A stretch of DNA of 64,000 nucleotides, taken from contig NC_045127.1 in NCBI RefSeq assembly GCF_007655135.1, forward strand, positions 44,713,538-44,777,537, in the 5' to 3' direction. The notes beneath the pieces are model-generated. The model was not told the origin of the DNA. It saw nothing but the letters and a program-made list of their open reading frames with translations, and searched no databases. This stretch comes from Punica granatum. Its lineage: Eukaryota > Streptophyta > Magnoliopsida > Myrtales > Lythraceae. The position numbers and the translations under genes are program-made. Shown here piece by piece: positions 27,428 to 37,486 of the stretch (the first letter of the stretch is position 1; each line of letters starts with the position of its first letter).

Positions 27428-28786
27428 TTTATGAACGAAGATACTCCATTTCAATAACCACCAATCTCCAAATTTTATCCAATTTTATTTTTGTATATTT
27501 TAGTGCCAGAAAAATTATGAAATTTAATTGTTAGCATAATATTTGTACCATTATTAAAGTTCGAGAAATGTCACAAGGGTCAAAAGTACTAAAATGACTC
27601 TTTAATTACATCATTACATTATATATTATTATCGCATCTTCCAATACTTTCATAAATTTCTTCGGGCACAATCACTTCACCTAATCCATAATGCCATATA
27701 CTCTCTCATATATACGTACTTATCCTCAAAACTTACCAATTATTAATACCAAGGAATTTTTCCATAAATATAATTCAATCTTCTTATCAGTTTCCTTGGA
27801 TACTCTCCCTCCTCCTAATTAAGTTCCTAACAGCTGTTAACTATGTACAGATAATCCAATCATTCAAGCGCGTTTTCTCCACGCTCTCCCATTAATTAAT
27901 AATGTTCCCAATCGATTGCATGAGATTCATCAAATTTATCCATATCCATTCATCGTATATTAAAATATTTATTCTCGGGAAATAGAAAAAGGATATTAAA
28001 ATATTCACCCCCCGCACCAATCTATTTATAAATATATAATCGCAACAAGGAAATGGATAATTAACGTTGTCGCTTCAATTTCAAAATTTCAGCTCTTCAT
28101 GGCCCGACCATTCACATACCCTATGACATTAATTAAACATTTGCAATTATTATATGATTTACATTTATTAATCCACCATATTAATTAAACGAGGACATTA
28201 ATTATAAACCATGAAAATTCCAAAAATAAGTAATATTAATTATTCAATGCACAATATAATAAAATTATTATCTAATAATGTATATATGAAATAATATAAA
28301 ATATATAGTTAAACAATAATCCCACGCAATGCAGGGGTAAAATGGCTTGTTACAATATATAAGTCAAGGCGCAAGATGTGATCGCACCATATAAGATTGA
28401 TCATAAAACCCGCAGCTCCATATTAGTAGATTTTTCATTTTCAGTTCAACGAATTTTTAGTATATTCAGTTGTGGAAGATGTCGAATTCGAGGAATTTAG
28501 ATCGAAAAAAGAGAAGAAATAACACCGGGATATACGTGGTAAAATCCCCAAAGCGAGAGAAATATCCACGGACAAAACAAGGAGATTTCACTAGATCAAT
28601 AAACCGGAGATTACAAGCTCGAGATCACACTCGTGTTTCCCTACCCCCGTTATAAGATCCAACCTAGAATAGTCTCACAATCTTCTCAATTCCCACCACT
28701 CTTTCACTCTATGAGCCCTAGAGACTCCATGAGAATAAACATGAGAATTCCCAAGAAGATCACCTGTGATTCCCACACAATGTGTT
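24885..28786. other. Gene-free AT-rich stretch
   Basis: No gene recognised. An AT microsatellite lies at about 27396-27424 and a repeat rich in GTGTC/GACAC words at about 26130-26720. The remainder is low-GC sequence without coding signals. Confidence 0.5.
26130..26720. repeat. Decayed repeat with GACAC/GTGTC and GTTTAAAC words
   Basis: The segment is dense in 'cgtgtc', 'gacacg', 'gtttaaac' and 'gtctaaac', with local palindromes such as 'cgtgtttaaacgag' facing 'gtttagacacg'. Its right end ('tcgtgtcgtttcaaatactg') resembles the termini of non-autonomous hAT families seen in many plants. The left end is unclear and no target duplication is visible. Confidence 0.35.
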
Positions 28787-28794
28787 GTCTTGAT

Positions 28795-29983
28795 TATGGT
28801 TTTCAGAATCATGATTCGAATCGTAAAATCGTACGATTCTACGATTCAAGGGGAGTCATCCGATTCCGATTCGGGTAGGTGAGTCGGAAAATGCATAATC
28901 GGAACTGAATCGGGCTTTGAATCGCGGAATCGCGGAATCGGGCCGATTCGGCGATTCCGGATCCAGCCCAGACACGGGCAAAGCCCAGGCCTCATTCGGG
29001 CCGTCGGTGGGAGTCGGGCCGAAGCCCAACCCATTTGCCCTGAGCCCAGCAGTTTCTTCCCCCAACCCCCCCTCTTTTCCCCATTCTTCTCTGGATCCCC
29101 TTTATCCCCGAGTCGCGAAATTGAGTGCCTTAACCCTAACACATCTCCGGTTCCAAGTTTCTCTCCGGCGGTCCTCTGTGACGATTCAGCCCAAGCTTAC
29201 ATCTCCGGTTTCGAGTTTCTCTCCGACTTCCGAGCCATCTCCGGTTCCAAGTTTCAGTCCGACTTTCGCTTCCGAAGTTTCGACTTCCGACTTCCGAGTT
29301 TCAGTCCGAGCTTCACCGCATCGGTTTTCTGCAACATCGCCGTCGAAATCCTAATTCTGCTGTTTCGCCTGATTTGGAATTGGATCTTCCCATAACCGTC
29401 TTCCCTCTCGTCTTCTGCTCTGCTGTCTGTCCTCTTCGATTTTGCATTCGGTTAGTTTTCTCTGCTTAAGCTTCGCTTCCTGCGGAAGGATGCATACGCT
29501 ACTCCGTTTTCGTTTTTTCTGGGACAAGTCGGTCCTCTGTTTTCCAGTTTTGGAATACCGGGTGTGTATGCAGATTCGGCATATAATTATCTGTATTTAT
29601 GTGTATGTGTGGCTTTGCTTGCCGAAACGAGTTGGTGGATTGTTTGTCTATGCATTCTCGAATTTGAACTTAATTCATGGTTGAAGCTTTAATCAATTCG
29701 TGAATCGATAAAATTGAAATTACTGAAATTGAAATTGAATCTGTGAGTTACTGAGGGTTGAATTTGTGAATTATTGCCCAGCGTTCAGCATTTTTTACGC
29801 AAAAAGTATTGAACAAGGATTGATTTTTTTTTTACGCAGAAAGTATGCTACATATATATATGCTATTTTTTTTTAATTTTTTTTAATTACAGGTAGAATC
29901 TTACGATTCACGATTCGAATCGCGATTCACGATTCTACCACCCTCGACCGATTCTACCTAGAATCGCGATTCTGAAAACCTTG
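28795..29983. mobile_element. hAT-type non-autonomous element with 8-bp TSD
   Basis: The left terminus TATGGTTTTCAGAATC and the reverse of the right terminus CAAGGTTTTCAGAATC match at 14 of 16 bases. They are followed by further 'gattcgaatc' and 'acgattct' words at both ends. A perfect 8-bp direct repeat, GTCTTGAT, flanks the element at 28787-28794 and 29984-29991, as expected of hAT transposons. The interior holds a GC-rich segment (about 28950-29450) with repeated 'atctccggtt' and 'gacttccgag' words, followed by T-rich, leader-like sequence. This looks like a promoter and 5' UTR rather than a transposase. It is probably a deletion derivative of a larger element. Confidence 0.85.
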
Positions 29984-30669
29984 GTCTTGATATAAGACAC
30001 TCTCTCCTTTAAATAGATACGATACTTTCCCAATATCTCAAAGATATCCTAATATAATTATAGGATATTTCCCCTTTGAAATATTCAAAAGATATTCTAG
30101 AATTATCTCTAATATTTCGTAATTTCCCCATTTAAAGATCTAAGACATATAACGAAATCCCTAGAAAATAGGATATATAATCTCAGGAGAATCTGAGATT
30201 TCGCCCATTCCTTTTCCATTCGATCTCGTTATCGCTTTCGATCTTCGAATAGGAGACATACTCAACATATTCAACCAATTATATATATTTGTGAATATTA
30301 TTTGTATATAATTAAGAGTTTCTTGAAAAAATAAAAGTGCTTCCAATAATTTGCATAGACTCATCAAAATAAGATATATTTTTTCAAGTTTAATACACTA
30401 AATATCCTATAAATAGATGACATAATTCATTTTGTGCATAATCTTCCTCTTCATTTTAATTTCCGTACTCTTAAATCATAGACAATTTCTCTCAATACAT
30501 ATTATAAGTTCAATTTCTATCTCTCGAGATATATATGTGTGTATTTGTTAGTTTCATTTTTATAAGAATATAGTAAGTATTTGTTTGTTGCGAACATAAT
30601 TCACTTTTTTTTTATTTATCTTGCTCACAATTGATATTAATATATCTACTCCATACATACATTTTTTTG

Positions 30670-31083
30670 GGGTTTTTTCCCAAAATGGTCAATGGTTTAC
30701 GCGTTTTGTCAAATTTATCATATGTTTTTTTTGTTAGATATATCCCATGGTTTACATTTTTGCTTGAACTCTATCCCGCCGTTTTTGTTGTCCGTCAATG
30801 AAACGTTAGTAGGCTTCAAAGCTATCATATGGTTTCAATTTTGTTCCAAATCTATCATATGATTTTAATTATTTCTTCAAAACTATCCTATAATTTTAAT
30901 TTTTTCTCAAATCTATTCTGGATAAAAAAGGTTATTGTAGCAAAACCGTTAGACGTTGACGGAGATATAATGGCGAGATAGATTTGAAGCAAAATGTAAA
31001 CCATGGGATGTAGTTGATAAAAAAAAAGCATTTGATAGATTTGACAAAACGCGTAAACCATGGGCCATTTGGGGTAAAAACCC
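30670..31083. mobile_element. TIR element, MULE-like, about 0.41 kb
   Basis: The left end ('gggttttttcccaaaatgg', then 'tggtttacgcgttttgtcaa') and the inverted right end ('gggtttttaccccaaatgg', then 'tggtttacgcgttttgtcaa') match over roughly 100 bp with some gaps. The interior repeats 'atcatatg' and 'tttcaaa' motifs and has no coding capacity. The flanks are T-rich on both sides, so a 9-bp duplication cannot be assigned with confidence. Confidence 0.75.
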
Positions 31084-31843
31084 TTATTTTTTTTCTATTT
31101 ATATTTATTATTGACACATGCATTTGTTATTTACATTCGATTACATAAATGTTGATAAAAATATCACCGCATAAGACGTGTGTATCAACTAGTATATTAT
31201 TATGTTGAATATATGGCTGAAATGCAACAAACAAGGAACTACATGTATTGGTTCATACGGTATGATACTTGTTTTCTATAAGAAAGGTTCCCTATTCAAA
31301 TTTTGTGAATGGAAAATTTTCATGTTGGGAGAGTTTTATTATTTAGTGACAATTAGAACTGGATTGGTCGGGTCTATTACACTTGCTGATACTAAGGTGC
31401 ACAGCCACAAAAGAACCCAGTCTTCAAGAAAACTCCTTCCCATTACAAACAAGAATAAGAAAACGGCAACCTCGTTACCTGTCTTTCCACAACGGCGATT
31501 AAATCATTCTCTGTATTTTACTTTATTTTATGTTATTTTACTATCCCCCATTAAAAAAGAAACCCTCGTATTTTACCTTATCCCACTTCCTTTTCTTAAT
31601 TTAATGAGGTTTCATTTAGTGGACGGTCAACATTATTGCTGAGAATACTCTTATAAATTTCTTTTAGGACTCATACAAAGGCGCTAGGGATCGATTGACA
31701 TGAGCCTATTTACATAAATCCCTCCAAGTCGAGCATATCATATCCCTCCATCCACTCCCCCGTGCACGGAATTTCGTTTTATGCCCGCAAGTTTGACCTT
31801 CAATTTATTCTGGTCCCCAGTCAAAACTGTTGTTTGTTAATAG

Positions 31844-32012
31844 CTTGTTTGGTTTGTAAATATAAATTTAAAATCACAACTTTAACCTAATTATATCCAC
31901 AACAAAACAAAATAACTCATACAATGTCAAATGGTGAGTTCCATTTATACCACTCTTTTTTAAAATCAAAATCTGATTTTAAAAGCCTACTTTGAAACCA
32001 AACGTAGCATAA
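31844..32012. mobile_element. MITE-like repeat, family 1
   Basis: It starts near 'agcttgtttggtttgtaaat' and ends near 'gaaaccaaacgtagca'. The core 'ataactcatacaatgtcaaa' is shared with 20416-20648. It is flanked by TAA on both sides, which would fit a 3-bp target duplication of PIF/Harbinger type. Confidence 0.55.
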
Positions 32013-32632
32013 GTCTTTCATTTATTTATTTAAGGTTATGGTGTAAACTGAGACGAAATCACAAACTTCAGACTTCATTATTGGATAATTGAAAATTGGG
32101 GGTGCTCAATAACTTAAAGATCAAATTGAGGGGTGCAAAATTGAAATTTTGCCCTTTTTGCTTTTTTCCTTCCCTAATGAAATATTTTTTTCGATTATTT
32201 GAGAGGTTCGTTAGCCTAATACAATAAAAGTAATATCTTAAACAACTAATAAAGGTAGACGAGTAATTTCATTAAATATCGAATTAGAGACCTTTTGATT
32301 ATCAGGTGGTGCCGCACGTCATGCACTGCAATCTCTTTTTAATTGGAATATTTTATGTTACGACAGAAAAATTCTAACAACCGGTCAGCCACGAAAGTTC
32401 TGAATATTTTTTTTTTTGTGTCAAAGGTATCTGTCTGTCGCTCTGCTCTGATAATAAAAATCCAACCTAAGATATATCTGTCATCTTCCTCCATTAGATT
32501 CCGTTTTAATATCTAATTAAATAAAAGGGAAAGCTTTTCCTTCTCCTTCCTCCATCTCCATCATCATCTCATCACCGTCTCCGAGTCAGAGTTCACATCT
32601 CCCTTGGATTCAGAGCCGAGATCGGAAAAGGA

Positions 32633-32710
32633 ATGGATCCTTCCGGCTCTGAAATTCAGGTGTCCCTCTCCCTGAAAATCCACACCTTCAGGTTCAAGTT
32701 CAGGTCCTGA
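32633..32710 (+). promoter_or_regulatory. Upstream ORF in the leader of the PP2-A13-like gene
   Basis: An ATG opens a 25-codon frame ending in TGA, 137 bp before the main start codon. No other ATG occurs between this uORF and the main ATG at 32848. The leader around it is C/T-rich, as in transcribed plant 5' UTRs. Whether the uORF is retained depends on leader splicing: 'cag|gtgtcc' and 'gcatag' could serve as donor and acceptor. Confidence 0.4.
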
Positions 32711-32847
32711 AGCTCTCTCAAACCTCTCTGGGTGTTTCCCCTCCGATTCTTGCATAGGTCTTCGCTTTTCTTCGATTGCTCCCAAGAGCCCGCGATTTGT
32801 TCTGTTCCATTTTCAAGATTGGGGGTTCTGTTAGGGTTCTTCGTTTT

Positions 32848-34266
32848 ATGGGTGCTAGTCTCTCTGGGCCAGCGTCGGATTTTAATGGGGACAGCTCCCT
32901 GGCGAAGCCTCGGCTCGGGGACATACCGGAGAGCTGCGTGGCATTAGTCTTGGTCTACTTGGATCCGCCCGAAATCTGCAACTTGGCCCGATTGAACCGG
33001 GCTTTCCACGGGGCTTCCTCCGCCGATTTCATCTGGGAATCGAAGCTGCCCCCCAACTATCGGGCTATTATCGAGCAAGTGTTGGATGAGCCGAAGCTGT
33101 TGAATTTGGGGAAGAAGGATATCTACGCACGGCTTTGCCGCCCTAATCCCTTCGATGGCGGCACTAAGGTACGGTTCTCGCTTACTCGGCGTCTGTTCCT
33201 GCTGTATCATGCTTGTATGATGGTTTGTGAGTGGAAAGAAAGTCGATGATTAATTGAGAATTGTGCTGATGATATTGGAAACTCTGGTTTTCACAGGAGA
33301 TCTGTCTGGACAAGAAGACAGGTGGGGTCTGTTTGTCGATTTCTTCTAAGGGTTTGACAATTACCGGGATCGATGATCGCAGATACTGGAAATATATCTC
33401 GACTGAGGAATCGAGGTAAGCGATTTAGCTTCGTGTGGAAAAACATCCATTAAGCAGGGTAGTAATAACTGTAACAGCTCGTGCTGTTCGGAACTTCATC
33501 TACTTTTGAAGTACAGTTAGCCTAAGTAACTGCTGGAACGTTCACAAATTAAATATTCTGTGCACCATTAGAGAAGTTAATCTTTTGGACATTGCCTGAA
33601 GATCAGATCAATTTGTCAATCCTCTCATCTCTAGTTCGGTTCTCAACTCTTGTTCAGGCCAAGTAGGCTGTCTTGGTCATTGTCGAACTTCAAAATCATC
33701 TTTCTCTTTGAAGTAAAGATCGAAAACTTCCCTGCTTGAAAGAATTGAGCAAATCCTGTGCTTTGGATTTCATTTGGTTTTGGTTCTTTGTACCATCCGC
33801 AAATTGGTTTTGATCAGAATTTACACTATGTCCGTCTTCATGCAGATTCCACACGGTTGCGTACCTCCAACAGATCTGGTGGTTCGAAGTGGATGGAGAG
33901 TTTGAGTTCCCATTTCCTTCAGGGACCTATAGCCTATTCTTCAGGGTACAGCTTGGCCGGCCCACAAGGAGGCTGGGCCGTCGGGTCTGCAATTTGGAGC
34001 ACGTTCATGGCTGGGACATTAAGCCGGTTCGGTTCCAGCTGACAACGTCAGATGGCCAGCATTCTGTCTCTCAGTGCCACCTGAAGAATAACACCAGGAC
34101 CTGGGCTAACTACCACGCAGGGGATTTTGTCGTCGAGGGTCGTCATGAATCATCCACGAAGATCAAGTTCTCGATGACCCAGATTGACTGTACGCACACC
34201 AAAGGTGGGCTCTGCTTAGATTCGGTTCTTGTGTGCCCCACTAGCATAGGAAAATGCATTAATTGA
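32848..34266 (+). CDS. PP2-A13: F-box protein with phloem-lectin (PP2) domain, PP2-A13-like
   Basis: The protein should act as the substrate receptor of an SCF ubiquitin ligase, with the PP2/Nictaba-type lectin domain as the binding part. Three exons (32848-33168, 33297-33415, 33846-34266) have GT-AG borders and join in frame to 286 aa, the normal length for this family. The F-box lies at about residues 24-65 ([23 protein letters not shown], then [19 protein letters not shown]). The lectin domain fills residues 110-286, with TGIDDRRYW, the LQQIWW strand, [11 protein letters not shown] and HGWD, and a C-terminal block containing [14 protein letters not shown]. All three exons are undamaged. 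Among Arabidopsis paralogues (PP2-A11 to A15), A13 seems closest by recall; this is less certain than the family call. It stands alone, with repeats on both sides. Confidence 0.93.
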
Positions 34267-34979
34267 TTCATCGGCTTAGAGATGTACTATTCTAGTTCTG
34301 TGAGAGATGTAGAAAGTCTGAAAAGAAGATTAGGAGTATAATATACAGGACAGTAGGATTGTGGTGGCTCTGTGTCACAGTTTTTCTTCCGGGGCTATGC
34401 CGCTTACCGCGTCTGTTATATAAGTTAAGATCACGTGTAAATACATATATATTTTCTCGTTTTGGTTCGATCTGTTCTGTTGTTATGGTTCTAAAACTAT
34501 CTCCCCCCCTTTGATCAATGGTATAGAATCCAAGGAATTCGAGTACGAGTAGTTAATGTTGATATGCTCGATAGACTGTACCTTAAATTATGCTACAACT
34601 CTCATGTACATTTGCCAATTTATGTGAATTAAAAGCTGCTGTCTGAGGTTTTGTTTCCACACTACTCATTCTTGCCTTTGCAAAAAGGGACGTTCCTGGG
34701 TTTTCGTAAATGGGTCTTGACACTTTTCAGATCCTAATGGGTCAAGATAGGTGTTTAGGAATTTCTTGTCAGAGTTTTGTAGGGTTTGGTATTTTACTCT
34801 AAAACTCATCCCAAACCCTTTATGGCATAAATTACTGAAATATGCCCAATCATTTGTTAATTTTTCAAATCAACTTTCAATTAGGAGGTAAGTTATGAAC
34901 TTTATCAAAATATAAAATTTGTGAGTTTACCAATTTATTGTTTTATTAGTTCATTCTTTGAAATGTCTTTATCTCCAGT

Positions 34980-35091
34980 AGCATGGTGCTGATTGTCGTC
35001 GAATGTATGGTGTCTTCGATGCGCCGGAAGAAGATGACGATGAAAATGTAGAGCTTGTGGAGGAGGATAAGGAGTTTTGTGTGTTTGATTA
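34980..35091 (+). pseudogene. Possible orphan terminal exon with acidic tail
   Basis: After a pyrimidine-rich tract ending 'ttatctccag', one frame reads through a strongly acidic stretch (APEEDDDENVELVEEDKEF) and ends CVFD followed by TAA at 35089-35091. Sequence composition is unlike the AT-rich flanks. No upstream exon was found. It could be a leftover 3' exon of a lost gene, or chance. I do not recognise the protein. Confidence 0.3.
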
Positions 35092-35365
35092 AGTGAACTG
35101 TTTTAAATGAGTTGTGTCGGAGAATTTCGATGAAATGAAACTCTTTCCAGATATATTAATTTAATTGATGTTTTAATTTATGAAATTAGTGTGGTTATTC
35201 ATTTTGTGGTCGTTGTTGTCCAAGTTTTTTATAATGGCGGCGGGTAAAAGACAAGTTCCCAGTGCGAACTGGTTAAATTAGTGGGAAGGTTTGAAATTTT
35301 TATTTATTTATTTATTCCTTGTCGGGATGGGAAGGGTTTGAAATCGATCCTTTCTAGAAGGTTTA

Positions 35366-35600
35366 GGTTGCATTTGGTTTCATAGTAGGATTTTAAAATT
35401 AGATTTTGATTTTGAAAAAGAGTGGTATAAATGGGGTCCACCCTTTGACTTTGCATGAGTTATGTTGTTTTATTATGAAAAAAAGTAATATAAATGGGAC
35501 CCACTCTTTGACTTTGTATGAATTATTTTGTTTTGTAGCGGGTAGAGTTAAATTAGAATTATGATTCTAAAATTACATCCTAAAACCAAAGAGGGTTTGG
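35366..35600. mobile_element. MITE-like repeat, family 1 (long form, inverted)
   Basis: It begins 'ggttgcatttggtttcat' and ends near 'acatcctaaaaccaaagagg'. It contains two copies of 'ctttgactttg' about 90 bp apart, mirroring the element at 20416-20648 in the opposite orientation. Confidence 0.6.
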
Positions 35601-35885
35601 GAAGAATTCAATCGTCCCGCAAGTTTCACTGTATAGAACAATTGAGGAAGGGTGAAGAGAATAATCACTTTTCTGCTCATAAATAAAATGCTAAAAAATG
35701 CGCTCATTGAGATCAGATCACATGTACAATCCAAGGAGGCATATATGATTATAAAAGTTTGGCTAAGACGGTGAAAGAAGTTTCTTTTTTTGAGATTTCG
35801 ACCTTGAATCGTGCTAGAAGGCAAGGGAGGTCATAAATACTTTCAAGCCGACCATAAATGGTCCGTTTGGATTGTTCCAATGGAA

Positions 35886-36130
35886 AGTGTGTTTGGTTTT
35901 AAAATTAAGTAGAATTGAGTTTTAATTTTAATTGAATTGTAATGATTGTGTTGTTAAATTATGAGAAAAAGTGTGAAAAAAGTAATGAATAGTTGAGAGA
36001 ATTTAGTATTAAAAATTAAATTGAATGGTTAAAAAAATTGAAGAAAAATAAAAAAATAATAATTGTGTTGTTGATTTTTGTTATGTAGCGAGTAAAGTTA
36101 AAGTTAGAGACCCTAAAACTAAACGGGTAA
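35886..36130. mobile_element. MITE-like repeat, family 2
   Basis: The left terminus 'gtgtttggttttaaaatt' and the inverted right terminus 'cccgtttagttttaggg' are related. The interior is A/T-rich with 'attgtgttgttaaattatgag', 'agtaatgaatagttgagag' and 'tttagtattaaaaattaaa', all found in reverse at 58745-59005. No coding capacity. Confidence 0.6.
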
Positions 36131-37481
36131 TTAGATTCTGATTTAATCTCGAGAAATCCTCACTCGCAACTATAATATAACATAAAAAGAACTAAGAATT
36201 CACAAAGGTACAATTCAAAGGGAAAAACTCCAAATACAAAAATAACGATAAGAAAAATATGTCCATATTATCTTAACTGTTAGGATGTTTTTCTTTTAAC
36301 TTATCCAAGCATATGGTTAAAAGTTAGTCGCATGTTAGTTATATAAGAAAATAACGGTAAGAAAGAGGGAAAGATAATAGATAATGGTTGTCGGGTGCGC
36401 ACAATGGTCTAAACTACTTAATTATTAAATTAAAAAATCACTTAACGAATAAGTAAAAAATTCTAACATGAAATAAGTCATTTTTCATTTATTAGTGTCC
36501 TTAATCCATCACAAAATATATTCTCATCCTTGTCATTCCTCCCCTCTTCTCATAGATTCTTTTAATCTTTTCTTAACTGATTACTTAATTTATCAAATGT
36601 CACCTTAGTTTTAGCCAACATGTGCTCGAATGGCACTGCTACAAAGAAATTTATAGATGGAATGTCTATGAATTTAGGTCGATGTAATCATTGGAGATTA
36701 CAGGGAATCTACCAAGATTATCAAGAATTTTGATATGTTTGGTTACAATGCAAATGATGGGAATTTGGTTAAATGGGTCTCCCATTGTAAAGAATCTCAT
36801 GCTAAGAAAAGATTTTCCATTTGTTACACATGGAATTCTAAGAATAAACCCACCGGACCCATGTTTGCAATCTCCAAATTTTCTCACAAGTGTGAAAAAC
36901 CTTAACTCTCCAAGCGTTCACAATAACATCTCCTCTCTTCCTCGTCAACTCCACCTCTTCCTTCTTCATCAACTAAGCTTCTCCATCATCCCTCTCCATC
37001 TTTCTCATAGTTTTCTTCATTGTTACGATTAAATTAATTGAATTAAGCAAGTTCACGTATCGAACAAGTAATATAGAATGAGTATGAGTATCGTTTTCTC
37101 GCAAGGACTAATCTAGACTATCATTAAGTACTGGGATTAAGATAGTCAACTCCTACTTAGATGGTCGATTTTGGATTATTCAACTAAAAAAAAATCTAAA
37201 ACTGAAAATAACCAAAATGATAAATCAATGAGAATGAGATACCTAGGACATACAACTTCTCTTAGGGTTAATCCTAATTTGATCCGTCTCTTCACTTTCT
37301 ATCAAATGACTCACCTATTGCTAACCTAAGGTTGATATTTTCTTGCACGTCTTCCGGTAGTTACATAAACATTTTCCTATGTATCGCATCGATTACACTA
37401 TTTCTAGGCAAATGACTAGTAAGAGCCCATTAAGATCAAACATTAAACGGCCACCTAGGTGATTAGATTATTCATAATATT

Positions 37482-37486
37482 ATCAC
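37482..37486. repeat. Target-site duplication, left copy (ATCAC)
   Basis: These five bases directly precede the TG of the 5' LTR and are repeated exactly after the CA of the 3' LTR at 58196-58200. This defines the insertion of the retrotransposon. Confidence 0.95.

Larger units (their letters stand above)
34267..37481. other. Downstream of the PP2-A13-like gene; repeats, no complete gene
   Basis: 34267-34660 probably includes the 3' UTR of the PP2-A13-like gene. A short acidic open segment lies at 34980-35091 and is listed separately. MITE-like copies sit at 35366-35600 and 35886-36130. 36140-37481 is AT-rich with no gene. It forms the left half of the sequence into which the retrotransposon inserted; the other half resumes at 58196. 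Confidence 0.5.

Noticed and set aside
28917..29354. 145-codon frame inside the hAT-type element
   Set aside because: Serine/proline-rich translation of 'atctccggtt' and 'gacttccgag' repeats with no domain. It looks like leader sequence, not a transposase.
31202..31642. 146-codon frame
   Set aside because: No recognised domain, AT-rich and without splice sites that would extend it. Not supported as a gene.
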